A stretch of DNA of 64,000 nt from positions 54,836,883-54,900,882 of the forward strand of contig CM067298.1 of assembly GCA_034231615.1 (NCBI GenBank), written 5' to 3'. The stretch's first letter is position 1, and each line of letters starts with the position of its first letter. Positions 26,101 through 41,100 of this stretch are shown here, one piece after another. The position numbers were made by a program, and so were the translations under genes. Below the pieces are notes generated by a model, which did no database searches, was not told the DNA's origin, and saw only the letters and a list, made by a program, of their open reading frames with translations. This DNA is from Meghimatium bilineatum. Taxonomy: Eukaryota > Mollusca > Gastropoda > Stylommatophora > Philomycidae.

Positions 26101-29100
26101 CCCTGTAAGGAATAAATCATACAGGTTGACAGGAATGTCTGTATGAATGTGAGTTCTCTCATGTTTCAGACATAATGTTAATGAGAATTATATTATCCCT
26201 AAAAATGAAAATTGAGATTTTCATATCCAGAATGGGATGAGATTTTGGGTCAAAGATGGCACAAAAGACAGTCATCTTTTCTTTCCAAATTGAATGCCTT
26301 GTTGCAAGGTGCTGTAGTTCTTGTGCATTTCTTATGCTTTCTTTGTTAATTATTCTGTGAAGATTTTTTCAGGCAACCTACTTTTTTGTTTCCCTCTAAC
26401 TTCTATATGGTGATCTGTTTAGCAAATCTCCTTTCATAAATTCTATGTACATGGCCAATGTAATTCCAATCTTCTTCTTCTTCTTATAAATTCCTGTTTT
26501 AAAATCTGTCATTTTTATTTGCAATATTCTTTGAATGCACTAGTTTTCAAAAGTGATAAATTTAATATCTATTGCTTGTGTGGATTTCCAGCTTTTGCAC
26601 CCAGATGCAAATTAATGGGATTGCTATATATGATACTCACCATGTAGAACTTGGGTTAAGAAAACACATTATAGATCTTGTCAAGAAGGTGAATCTCAAA
26701 GGTGGGATCTGGTCTTTGATGTCAATATTGCATATGTCCTTGGGTTCAAAATTGCTGTCACCAAGTTGTTTGTGCCAATTTATCAGTTCCAGCAGTTCTT
26801 CTGGGTAAAGACCTTCAAAATGGAAATTAAGAACAAATTATAGCAGATATTTACTAATACTGATGTACAACAACCCAGTAAAAAGAAAGGTCTTCTTTCA
26901 AATGAATTCGAGTCAATTCATTAATCATTTGATGGTATCATGTTTATTGTTTACATGCCAATATGTACTTCTTTCTCAAAATTAAGGGCACATGATTGGT
27001 GCATGTTGTTATATGAGGAATTTACATACCTGTGCATTTGTATTTCATACTCATTCTACATAAAAATATATTCAGATGACTTGTACAGTGCCGTGTCATC
27101 TTTCTGAGATGGATGTCACTGGCTGAGTTAGTAAATAAGCTAATTGCCTCTTATTGCTGGTGTTATTACCAACTGAACAGGTTATGTTAATTGCCTTCTG
27201 ATTATTCTTATAGCATAGCGTACTATAGGAGTGTGAGGTATATTCCACTTCTTTGCACCAAGTTTCAGTTTTCTTTGAGGTGAGGAAACCAGTGTCCTTC
27301 TCTGCTGTTTACCTTCCCCATCTTTGCAGCTGTGTTGACTGAAGAATGGTTATCCCTCAACAGAATCCAAAAACTGAACAATAAGTCAGTATTCTAGCAA
27401 ATGAGTTAGTGTTTGAGTGACAAAAACTATGGCAAAAACTAAGTCAAATATGATGACCCAGTTCAAAAATAATGTTTTCTATCATTTTAAAGAACACATG
27501 TGGCAACAGGGACCTGGACTTCTAATTCAGTGTGCAAAGAATATGACCACTGTCTTCTTCCCAGGCATGTCATAGGAGGTGACTAAGGAAAGTTGGGAGA
27601 TGGGCTGACAACATGTCACCTGTGAAAAAGTTATTATCACTGCATGTCTTGCCTCAATTTATTACTTTTATAATATGTCAAATGGTCCCCATGGATGACA
27701 GAGTAGGCCCATAAACATTGCACCTTTGTCATTTTGTAACAGACTCCTAGGTGTGCCATAACTGCAGATGTGTCATCAGATCTGATGGAAGATTGATGAA
27801 CTACTTGACCAAAATGTATATGCTGCACTTCTGGCAGAACATGATGATCTTGGAATACTACCACACTTCAGGGACTAAACATGCATTCATAAACCTCCCT
27901 TAACACAACCATGCCTTTGAGACAGCAAATCTTATGTGTTTGAATGTCACATTAGTTACTCAACTGAGGAAAACCTATGCTTTTGTCAGAAAGGCTGTTT
28001 AGAGCTACCTGCTCACTGCTAAAGGGATTATTTCATCATCATCATTTGAATGAGTGGCAAAAAAAGGTCGAAATGATGGGCCAGTTTAAATACTCCAAAA
28101 CGTCACTTATCTTTGCTGAGTCAACATTTCCTGTGCTTTTAATTGGCTGGTGTATCAAAGTATATTCAAAGTGGCCATTGATCAGAGACATCAGAAAAGG
28201 CTGATTGAATAATAATACAATTCAGAACTCTGCGCTCACACAGAAGAGTTTAGAGAAAAAGGATGCTTTCTAGACTTACTCACTTTATGGCACTAACTTA
28301 TTCTATATTTTGATCATACCTTTCATGATTTGACTATTAATACACAGAAAACTTAGCGTGAAATATATATAAATTAATGAATATGGAAATGAACTATTTT
28401 CATGCATGCATACTTAGTGACTCAATGAACATGCTCCACAAAGTTTAAGCCATCCTCCAACAATGGATGGAGTTATTGACACAATCTCTGATCAGAAAGA
28501 GTACTTTTATATTCATGCATGGACATGCGAGTGTTGAGGATAAAAAGCAAGCAAATACACTGTCAAGTATGGCCACAGTCAATAGGTACTTCAATATATT
28601 GATCTAACATAGTTAATGCACTGAGGGATCTTATCCACTCAGAACAGTATGAATCATGGTCGCTCTCAAGACTGCGTGAGATTGGTGTACAGATTGGAAC
28701 AGTTTGTAAAGAGAAACAATAGATATATGAACTGTTAAATCAACACTGAACAGGAACTGTGAGTTGCTAAACTGATTTATTGAGATGAGGATCAGAGCAC
28801 ATATGGACTTATCTGGTGTGAGCTGATGATAACCTGCAGTTATAGCTCATATGTAAATGAAGTAAAACTGCAGGAAAACTAAACATGACACACAAACTAA
28901 AGCAATCCATCAATAGCTTACCATCTCTGGCACATGCTAGCAAGCAGAGGGAAATGGAGACAACATTCTTCCCATGATCATCTTCTAGTCTTGCCAGTAC
29001 CTCTTGCAACATTTGACTTGTTGTGTGTGGCAAACTTTTCAGCTTATCAGAAATCTGAAATTGTAGATACACTTTTATTATAGATGTTAAAAACGTAATT

Positions 29101-32100
29101 GCTGTCCAATAGATTAAAGTGGTCCTTACAAGCCCATAATGGTTAAACTTCCAATACCCCTTATGAAATTATAATATGACATTTAGTACTAGGAAGTATG
29201 GGAAAATCAATCCCCACCCACACTTAAAACAGATGTGTTAAAAACATCAGAAATTCCACAAACATGAGGTGCTCCATTGGCTTTTTTTTAAAGATAAACG
29301 CTCCATCTTGAAAATATATCTGTGTTCCTCGGTCTGTCCATTAAAATATAAAAATACTAGTCACTTGTGTCAACTGAGTAACAGTTGATAGTGAGTTCAC
29401 CTCACAAACCCAACTTGTCAAATTAGCTCGTAGTTCGAACATCAACCATCTACACTGTACTGGCAATACAATTGTATGTATTAGTGGCATTCAGAATTAA
29501 ACAATGGTTAAATAGTGATGTCATGTACAGGATAGTTGTTGGAGATGTTTACACAAAAAAGTCATTCAAAATATGTGGTGCTAGAGCTAATCATCTTACT
29601 TATCTTCTAACCACTATTTTCTCTAAGCAACCATGATACACAAGAATAAAAAATATTATATCCATGACATACTCTGCCTCCCATTTCATGCAATTCTTGC
29701 TTATATTCCATAATATTATTTAGTTGCATTTCAACTTGTGCTTCTTTCCTCCCTCACAATGTCTAGTTGGATAAATATGTCAAATATACCTGTTCAAATA
29801 CCCCAAACACTCTCAACTCCTCACAGGCCAACTTCAAGTACAGTGGATTATGAGCATCCTTTTTCAGCATAAGTAGCTTCATCTGAAATATACAAATTTC
29901 ATAAATAAAATGATAATAATATCATTTTATGGATTATATGTGTAATTCATCCATCCATTAAACCCTAACCTCTCTCCTGCGCACGCACATACACACAGAC
30001 AGACAGATAGATATTTCTTTTTTTTTCATTTTTATGTATTGGTATACAGTTTTACTATCTAATATCAAATGCAAAAATAATAAATTTAAAAAATCTGTAC
30101 ACATAAATTAGATCAGTTGTTCTCAACCTTTTATGGCATGTATCCCTTCTTGGCACTAAAGAAAGGTCAGTTATTCTCTGTTCAGGTTACCAAGATTTAC
30201 TTTACCCATTATAGATACAAATATTATTTATCATATAAATAGTTACCTTCATGCGTCTGTCCCCAGCCTTCAAACATGTTTGCCACCCCCAAATTTCATA
30301 ATCTCATAATCATCTTCCGTGGTTTCCCCCCCTCCTACCAAAAAAATCACCACTTCCCATTTTGAGAGCCACTGAATTAGATGCTCACCCCACAAAAGAC
30401 GGATGTGTCGGACCATTGGTGCAAATAAAACAATGATACAATGCCTCTCCATCTCTGGACTACATCTTGCTGGAAATCTAGTAAAACCATTGTCCTGCTA
30501 CAAGAGAGATCCAGCGGGATTTTGAGAATGAAAGCTGAAGAAGAAGAGGAAGATGCTCACCTGATTGCTAAATCCAGACTCATTGAGACTCTTATGATGT
30601 TTAGCTAGAGTTTTACGCACAATGTCTGTTTTGTCCCACATATCCAGCTCACCCACAGTAATCTCATGTGCTGCTAGACGCTTCAAGGACTTCTCAGTTC
30701 TTTCTCCTCCAACAGCAGTGATCACAAATACAACATTCTAAATGATAAACAATATTAATAATATGTAGTGATGTATTAAAAGAAGATGTAAATGTCAATG
30801 TCATGTGACACTTTCTCTCCAGAATGTTGTCTTCCCAATGAACTTCCTGAATCCCTCTCAGTCTTGGGCCATGCGGCTTGCATTTTTCAACAATGCATTC
30901 ATGTTATCTTTAATGTCATCAGTCCATCATCTTCTTGGTCTGTCCTTTCTCCTCCAACCCAGGTGCTCTGCCCTTCATATTGTCTTTCTAAACAGTTGTG
31001 TCTTTTTATATGACCAAACAGGTGTATTTTTTCAAGAAGTTACTCTAGATGAAGGTAATACAATTAATATAAATAAAGAAGAAGACAATTAACAAATAAA
31101 TGTTAGTCTAATGAGGACCTTCCTCAGAAACAAAAAGAACACAAACTAATGGACAAAATATGTAAAATATAATAAATAAATGGAAACAAACCACAAATAC
31201 CAGCTACCCACAGCAAAAAGAGACAATGACATATTTTGTGAGATAGTGTTGGCAGGACAGAAAAACTTATGTGCACAGCATGAAGAAATTATTAAATAAA
31301 CTAAACAGAAGGAAATATACATTTAGAAAATTAAATAGCAGACAAATTAGACACAACAGCCACAGAGAAAAACAAAAGTGCCACACCAGATATTGAAGGT
31401 AATCCTAAATCTCTATGAATAACTTCCATAAATTCTTAAAAAGAAGCTAAATTTAGCAAATCATTTGTTTTAATACATTACCAACAGCTGTATAGTAATT
31501 CAAAAAATATCAACATAAACTTGGTGTGAAAAATGTACTGAAATTAAAAATAACCATTAAGCAAATGTTAAGTTACCAGTATTTGATAATACATAAACAC
31601 TTATCAGAGACATGCATGTCTTACATCAGGGATTGGCTGAGGCATCCACTCCAAGCTGAAAGGCTCATTAACGCTGTCCATTTGATCAATACCATCCAGG
31701 AATATCACCAATCTGCAGGTGCAAATATTTGCAGCCTCTTCCAACAGATCCTTGAATTTCAGTGTCAGGTTTCTATAGATTAAAATAAAAATTATCTCCT
31801 AGATGACTTGCCTTTCAGAGTTAATGAACTTTATCTGCTGGTTTGAAGCTATAGTTTTCCTTCTCCAAGGATAGTTGTTGTCTAGGGATTATCACCGACA
31901 ATAGTGTGGTTAAATTTTCCATTTATGTTTGTAGTGTTTATGGAATGTTTTATCCTCTGCATTAACAATATGTAGTTGCCACTTAACTGTGTGCATTTTA
32001 CTCATGCAGATGACCTGCAGGGGTGTCCCAATTTATCACATTCAAAAAAACAATGGCAAACTGCTGAACATAAATACTGCCAAAAAAATAATGGGTTGAT

Positions 32101-35100
32101 GGCTATATCCTGTACAGAATATGCCACCAAATAATGTGGTAGGATTCTCATTTTAATAATTTCACATTAATTTAACTCCTTGTCTTTGATAATCCCCTGA
32201 TATTCATTTTTTAGACCATTATGCAGAGAAGCTGCTGATATTTACATTTTGAAGACACTCTAATGTCAAACAGCAGCTGACATTGACATTTTATAGACCA
32301 CCAGATAAATGATAAAAGAACAATTATCTTTAAATAGATCATGCTATTTATGTTATGTTTGTTCTGAAGCTTCCTTCGGATAGCAATGAATGTATGCAAT
32401 CCAGAAAGATACTTATGGTTTACAGTTTGGTTGCTATATCTGCTTCTTTTGGACTAAGACATCATAAAGGAAACCATACCTAACATCAAATATTTCCCCC
32501 AAAAATGTTAAGAAGAGATGCAAACAATAGGACAAATACATTTTTTACTAAAACATGGAGAATTGCAAACAAAAATACAAGTAGGCCTAACTCTATTTTA
32601 TAAAAAGATGTTAAGGAAAGATACAAACAATAATCATTATCACAGACAATAGTATGATTGGAATTTTTCATTTCCAACTACATCCACATGAAACCTTACT
32701 TTGGAAGGAACTGTACTTCAAAAGATGCTAAGGAGAATTGTAAACAATAAGACAAGTAACCCTATTTTAGCAAATTTGCTACATAAATCACTTGTTTGCT
32801 CAAGTGGACTTTTCCAGCAAGAAGGGAGCATGCAATAGTGATATGATTATAACGTGAATCTATTTAAACAAAAAAGGAAGGACATTGGATAATGATGATA
32901 ACCACAAATACTGCCTTTTATGTTATGTTATCAGTTCACACAAAATTCACAATAAATGATAAAAAAGAGTAATATTTGTGTCACTATGTTTCAAGGTAAA
33001 TCATCAGGTGACATATTCTTTCCAGAACATAGTCTTCCCTATGGATCTCTTGAATTCTCTGCGACCTTCAGCAAGCTGTCCCACCTCTTTTAGTGATGTG
33101 CAGGCGCTCTTTAATGTTTTTTGTTCACCACATCCATAGAAAATTTCTTGGCACTATATTCCTGTAGTAAATACAAGGTATTTACTCAAGTAATATACTC
33201 AAGGTAAATACAAAACATAAATGGACTGTCACCTAGGATGTGAGACTAGTTGATTTTAAGACAGTCGTATAAACAATTCAGCGCTGTGGCAGAAAGGTAC
33301 AGCGCATTACTGTGATGGCCAAGGTACAGAGTTTGATTCCTGCCATGGGCAATTGTGCATCCGGTAATGATGAAAGCAACAGCAAACTACTGAATGTATT
33401 TATATCGCCTAGAAAATCACTATAGCCAAAAAATGTTGGGTTGATGTCTGGGTCCTGAATAGGATATGCTAGAAAAAATTTTTTTAGTATAAACAGCAAG
33501 CACCTTATATATTTGATCTAAAAAAATTAAGCAAATATATATATATTTTAACAGAGCACCAAAAAATGTGTATTTCATACTTGAAATCTTCAGGGAGAGT
33601 ATGGCCAAGCCCGAACCTGGCATTGATCTGATGAGCTATTCTATGAAGTGTTGCTGTCAGATTATTGGATCCTGGAGCTGAGCCTGCCATATTCACTAAC
33701 ACACTGTAACTTCCACTAGTTTGTTTGGACTTCACATATTGCATAATGGTGGATGCCTGCAAACAAATAAAAATACGGTTCATCACCTGACCCAGCTTAA
33801 ATAAACTAGCATCATTTACTTTTTTAAAATTCTATATATATATTTCAATTTATATTTCTATATTATTATAACACCGAAGTCAGATGTACCAGGCAATGGG
33901 CAAATAAAATGGCAACACAATATATTTCCGTTCTCTGGACTACATCCTGCAGGAAATCTTGTGGGATCACTGTCTTGCAAATGAGGAGCCGATGAGAATG
34001 AATCTTCTTCTTCTTCTTTCCTTCCTCTTTTACCCTTTATGGGTGTTGAGGGAGATACAATGTTCTTGTTCTTGCTTTTCTGGCAGCTTCAGATAATATT
34101 ATTTGGTGTTCGTGTAATGTCTCTTTGATGTTGTCGATCCAGCATACTCTAGGTCTACTCTTGGCTCTTCTTTCTGCTTCTCTCTTCATATATGCTTTTA
34201 TATGAGAACGAATACCGTGAAATATTATTATTATTATTACATTTATATATCTAAATTTAAATTTATCAAAATAAGTTTCATTAGTTCATGTTTGAACTAT
34301 ATACAATTATTAAGGGCAGACATAGTGTAGGTAAGGGATTAAAACCTCTTTTTACTGAAGCTTGCACATTTTAAACATATCCATATTGACAGACACACAA
34401 ACACACCAAAAACTTGAAGGCTACCGTACCATTAACAAAAGATATTGGTTATGAGTCTAACTCATGGTAGTGAGATACAGACCTCATTTCAGACAGATTC
34501 AATTAGATACCAGGTTCAATTTCCGCCAAAGAGAAAGATGTGTATCTAGAACATTTAGAAAGCAATGGAAACCTAATGCATGTAAATAATACCTTGAAAA
34601 TCACTTAATCAAAAATATTCTAGTTTGATCATTATATCTCTTTATAGAATATGCTATCAATTTTTTTATTTTATTTATTATGTAATGATTATGAACCAAC
34701 ATAATTACATTCCATAATGATTTAGTCTCCACCAGCAGATGTTGAAGAGTATACATACTGATCAATTCTGTTCCCATGGTTCACATGCCAAACACAGTGG
34801 TCATTCTGCCCATGAGATATCCAGTAATACTTGTACAATGCTTAATACTAAATTTTCCCAGTTACTATCTAGATGTTCTATCTATCTCACAACCAGCAGG
34901 CACAAAGAAACTTCAGTGTGAACCTCTAAGCTGTAACAAAAGATGGAACTATAGTATACCATGTTTAGGAGCATTAGGTATATTCTACTTCACAGTTTCA
35001 AACCTCAGCTTTATTTGAAGTGAAGAAGTGAGTGCTATTTCTCGCTATGTTTGCCTTCCCAAACTGCACGAATTTGAAATGCTTGGTTGATTGCAGAAAG

Positions 35101-38100
35101 ACCATTCCAGAAATTGAACCAAAATTCTTTGGATGATAAGTCAATATGCTAGCAACTGAGCTAATCCTACTCTGTCATGAACACTAATGATATTCAAACA
35201 ACAACCATTACAACTTCAATGAATCTAAATAAACTTAAAAAATACAATAATATTTCAGCACAGATGCACAGACATAGTAGCATTAGTGCAGATCCATAGA
35301 AAACAAACCATCTGGCTTATCATTTGACACAGCTCTCTACACCTGGAATAAAACTTGATGATCCATTATAGGAAAGTACACACTATAGAATAGTAAAAAT
35401 ATTTGCACGCTTCCATGATTGTGATCTGGAATCCAAAAATGAGTTTAAATGCATTTAGCTACTTAAATTTATTTTTAAAATAGACTAAGATATAAAAATT
35501 AATCCAGCATATCATGAAACCTCAATTTTGACTTTTCTAAGCACTTCTTTAAATATCACGATATATAAGTAGATAATGAACAAAATAATATTTACCATGA
35601 GTGCAGTTTTCCCACTTCCTGGTTTGCCAACAAGGCCAATGATTCCAGAGTTTGTACTGTTAATTTGTGAAATTATCTGGCTCACTAGGGTTTTGCGACC
35701 AACAAACTCAGCACTACAATTCTCAATAAAAGCCCACTGCAAGTTATTTATATGCTCATCTTCTGAAAGAACCTCATTCTGTGGTGAATTGTAAAATCAG
35801 ATATTTTTTTAAAGTGTTAATATATCCTACATTCATTTTTTGTGGAAGAAATTCATGTTTAACCATCATGCTGTGAGCAACTATAGTCGAAAGAAGCAAC
35901 ATATTTTCAGCAGCTGTCCTTGACTATAATATAAAAAAAACCATTGATATGTTCCTCTTTAAACAAAGAGATAGCGATTCTTAACAAAAGTAATTCATCC
36001 GGTTAACAGAAAATATTAATTTGGTTATAAAATAACATAGGAGTAAAATAGGCCTAGTTAACAGCATTGCATCCTGGATTTAATATATCATTTTTCACAT
36101 AAACACTAGACCTAGATGATAATGTGAGTTAGATCAGCGTGTTTTGTTTATTTTCACAGACGATATGACATGAACACATTTGTTTGGTTATGAAATAACA
36201 TACAAAATAGAATGGGCCTAGTTAGCAGCACTATATCCTAGATTGAATATATCAGACAAACAATAGGTGTCAGAATTTTAACTATTTTTTTGTTTTATTT
36301 TTTATCTTCACCATATTCTCCCATAAAATATATTGTACAAACACAAACAAAACTTAATCACTATACTCAGTAACCATACCTTTATTCCCATAAAAGAAAT
36401 ACAAAAGCTCCAAAACACATAAAAGCTTTTGAGTTTCCCAAATATCCTACATAAATTAATGTAGCCAAAATGAATGCTGTGGCAGGGGAAAATTATGCAC
36501 TTTAAATGTAGCTCAGTAAAGGTCAAACTATGGTTATATCTGCCTGAAATGTATTTTTGTTTAATATTTGTAATTTGTTTTTTTAATTTATTTTTATAAT
36601 GAACATTTTCCATTTATCTTTTACTGAGCACATTTTGATATCAACTTAAACGTTTAGAAAAATAAAGAATTGTCAATGGCTGATGATATGTTAATAGTAT
36701 AAATAGTATAAATTCTAGATTAACAGCAATTACTATGTAATATTTTATCCTTAAATTATTAGAAAGGTGTGTGTCATACCTACAGCTGTTATTTTCTTGG
36801 CACAGCAATCACATACATCAGAAGCTCTTTGTATCATAATCATATACAGTGCGTCTGGCAGAATCACTACCAGTAACAAATGCCAATATTTCCTCATCCA
36901 CATAAGCTAGAATGTTTTTATGCTTACCGTCTATAGAAACCCTTACATTTTTAGGAGCAGTGAAGAAAATTAAAAAATGGTTCAATAGTGTGTGCATACC
37001 ACAGGAGCAGGTGCGGAATGTGTGACACATATAGTAAAAATAGCAGAGTTCATGGTACAGCAGAAAATTGAACGCTGTTATTCTCTTGCAGAATTAAAAA
37101 TTCCCATTGTTGTGTAAAGGAGATTCAAGTAGAAAATTTAAGAGAAACCTCCAGAGCAACATACAATAGTGATATACCACAAGCAACTGTTGGAAACAGT
37201 TAATATGTAGATGTAGATAGTTTCTTAATAGAGAAAAACAAAGTTACGCTTTTCTCTTTGCCCCTTGTCATAGATTATTTATCTGTGATGTTTTGTTTTT
37301 TGTAGGACTATTGCCAATCTATTTCTAATCTCTAATGAGTAATCTCCTGTGGTCTTGATGGTTGATATGATATTCAAGTGAAGCTACTCATTACAAAAAT
37401 ATTGAAAATTGAAAAACAAACCTCTTCAGGGCAAAGTTTTTTAATGGCATTGGCGAGAGTATTAAGAACACGAGCACCAAACTCTTCCAGACCAGCAACC
37501 ACAGGTTTCCCATCAACACAACCTCCCCAGTGGCATGGGTAGCTAGTAAAATTAAGAAACCAGAATTATCTATTTGACTTCATTACATTTATCAGCAGCA
37601 AATTATTATTCCCTACGATTAATATACATCTAAAGAAATCATACCCGAAATTCAACAGAATGCAAAGCACAAGTGGGTTACAGATTAAATTTTACAATTA
37701 ATAAAAGCATACAGGGAAAATAGACTATGACATTGAATAATACAGTAAACAAATTAAAAATAACAAAATAAACCTAGCTATGCCAAATATGTGCTTAAAT
37801 TGTACAAAAGGGATGCCAAAAAACCCACCAGCAAATAAAGGAACATGAAAATGAACACACATAAATAATGTATGCATGAAGAAACATTTAACCATTGGAG
37901 ATGGAAATATACATCTCAGGCTGCTGGACTGTGAAGAATACAGTTATTATTTTTCATTTTACCTCTGAAAATGTGATCTTTCTCAAATTAGAGATCATTC
38001 TCAATTAAACTGCTCATTATACTACATATTTTAGTTCATTATGGGGAGATGTGTCTGTATTCCAACTATATTATGCACAGTTTCATTCAGTTTTCACGAC

Positions 38101-41100
38101 GAGAGAAAAAAAGCCACGTTTGCTTTTGGATGAATCGATCTCTGTATTTGAGAGCACGGCACGCATATAAAGTTGCCTGTCCTATCTCATAGGTCAAAGT
38201 GGCCGAAAAGTCATACTGAAGTTGAATGTAAAGTTTTATTTTTCTATGCCATTCAGATATATTGGGGAATGCAGTGTTAGATTCGTATTTTTCCTTAACC
38301 AGCTGCATACCTACAGATCGTGTGGTTAGCATCACGCCTGCTGTCTTTAATTTCCCACAAGATTTGCTACCGATTTTCTTAGGATGGGTTGATCCATAAC
38401 AAAATTATTTCCAGTTGAACTGGAAATTGAACCTTGGATCATTGAAATATGAAGCCAGTTCATTAACAACTGAGCTACAGTGGAGTCTGATGGGTCATGT
38501 CAAAAGGCACAGATGTTACAGCTGAAGCTGTTAACCAAGAGACAATGCATTCTGTTCTCCAGACTACAACCTACTAATGTGCAGGAGTTTGAGAGTAAAG
38601 GCAGAATAAGAAAAAGATGATGATACATGATAACAGAGGATAAAATATTTTTATTTGCAAAACAGAAACTTAGCACTACTCAACTCATCTACTGGTACTT
38701 ACCCATCATAAACCTCCAAACCACTATTTCTGACCTTCTTCTTCAGAGCAGTTATCTTTGCTTTGTGCAAATCTGACTCTGATTTGAAATCACTTTCAAA
38801 CAATTCTGGAACATCTCTATTGGAAATAAAAACATTAACATTCATTATGATGACAGAAGCTAATGTGTGATAATTTGACAATGCACAATTATTTTTCTAA
38901 AAATTCAACTATCAACTCCATGCAGAGTGAGGGACTTCAATAAATTAATTCCATCTCTTCTGTCATTACATTAAGTATTAGGTATTAGTTTGTTGGCTAT
39001 TCTCCTGCCAGTGCATGGTAAGAACATCAGATGGTATTACAGATGCATTTGAGACAAAAACAGGGGTACGTCAGGGCATCATGCTCTCACCCTTGCTTTT
39101 CAATAGAGACAGAGAATAATAAATGAGGAAAAAATTGCAGATGACAACATGACTGACTCAGAACAAGATAACTCAGAGCAACTTAAACTGCTTTTCGCAG
39201 ACAACCAGAGTGTCATATATGAAAATGAAGAATAACTACAAAATCATGTTAACTCACTATCTCAAACATGTAGAAAATAAATGAAGATCAATACAGAATA
39301 GACGAAAACTGTGAAAATATGCAGAACACTGAGCCCACTGAACATACAGATAAACAACATAGAGTTGAACAAATATTGGAGTTCAAATATCTAAGTAGTA
39401 TTTATACAGAAAATAGAAGCCTTGATATAGAGATAAGATGTCAAAAGACAAATGCAGTAACATACCAACTGTCACCACTACTTCTTCATTCAAAGATCGA
39501 GATGGAAGTTAAAAGGCAAATGCAGTAACATACCAACTGTCACCACTACTTCTTCATTCAAAGATCGAGATGGAAGTTAAAATGATTTATAGTATATTCC
39601 TACCAACATTGTGTTACCAGTGCCAAACCTGGTCTGTCTCATCTTCACTTCACCTTTTGGTCAAAATGTCAATTTGCTCTGTGTTGTGGGCTCTCTGTAA
39701 AAGCTGTTTCACTGATTTTATCATTTTTTACAATATATGTATCTATAGTTCTATGGTACATGGTTTTACTAGTCTGATATTTGTTCAGTTTTGTAAGATC
39801 AAAGAAATAAGAAAATAAGGTTCTATCCCAAAATAAGGGTCTACTTTCAAACTTTTTATAAAATCTGCACCGATCTGCAATTTTGTGATAGCATTTGCTG
39901 CCATTTTAGACCTAGATACAAAATGGCTACTGTAATCTAAGTTAAGAGATGTACAATTCTGTTACAGTCACGAGGAATGCAGACTGAATCAACGATTTTT
40001 GCGCCACCCACAAGCAACCCTCCTTCCCAATCTGTGTGCCATGCACCCATATAACCCTCCTAAAATAAATATTTCACCCCGTAACTCTGACCGGTAAATA
40101 TAGACTGATTAGACAAGGGAAATAATTTGTTGGGAAAATATTGCCTAAACGGTTATTCAAATTTTTTTAAACACAGGAAAACCCTTATTTTGGGGTAGGA
40201 TCGAAAATAATTTCTTATCTTTATTTATTTATTCAATAACCAATTCTCCAAAAGTTAATTTTCAAGTTTTGCTAAACTTTACATTACATTTGAGAAGGAT
40301 ACATACTTTTCAAAGTTGTTGTCTCTGAAGAAGAAGAAAGCTGTGTCCTTAACCTCATTTGCTTTTGACAAGGCACCAAAGTACATTTCCAGTTCGGTGA
40401 CAGAAGATGCAGATGGGTAGTCATGAACCCAAGCAAATTCTGATGTTTCAGGAACTTGGTAAGTATTAGGTATCCACCCATAGCGTTCTCCAAGTAAACC
40501 AACAAACAACTGACAACGAGACACTTCCTGAAGGCACACACCCAAAGCACTAAAAAAAAGATGTAATATTAACTTCAGTTCTCAAACATAAAGTATAATA
40601 TTATATAAAACTGTAGCAGTTACATAACAAGACAAGGAGAAATATTCTAACATCTCTGCCTTTTTTCAGCTTTCTTTCTCACCTCAATTGGCAAAAAGAA
40701 AATTACATTGGATGTTCTTCATCTTGCGAAATTTTGCCTTTACCTGGGCTATTCTACATTTGACTTCTTTAATACACATTCTATCTACTGTTATCAAGGT
40801 TCCCAAATATTTCAGATGTTGACTTACTTGCTTCAGTCTAGTCTCATCTACTTTGATGGTGTATCTGAAAGACATGTGCTCTTTGTTATTACTATTATTT
40901 CAATTTTTCTGCTATTCTAATACTTAATTTTTGTGGGTTTTTTTTTTTTTTGCAACGATATCTGATTATTTTTAAGGTATAAATCTGACAAGACACCATG
41001 TAAAAATAAACTTGTTCAATACCACCTTAAAACCAATGTTTCATGCTTTATTTACCGATTGTCTTTAGTTTCTTCCTCTGTTATGCCCCATCTTAGATCA

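Noticed and set aside
36818..37030. 70-residue minus ORF as a TEP1 exon
   Set aside because: The two flanking TEP1 exons (37422 and 35778) already join in phase with continuous homology.
40279..40550. Second overlapping minus ORF over the DUF4062 exon
   Set aside because: Shifted frame of the true exon.
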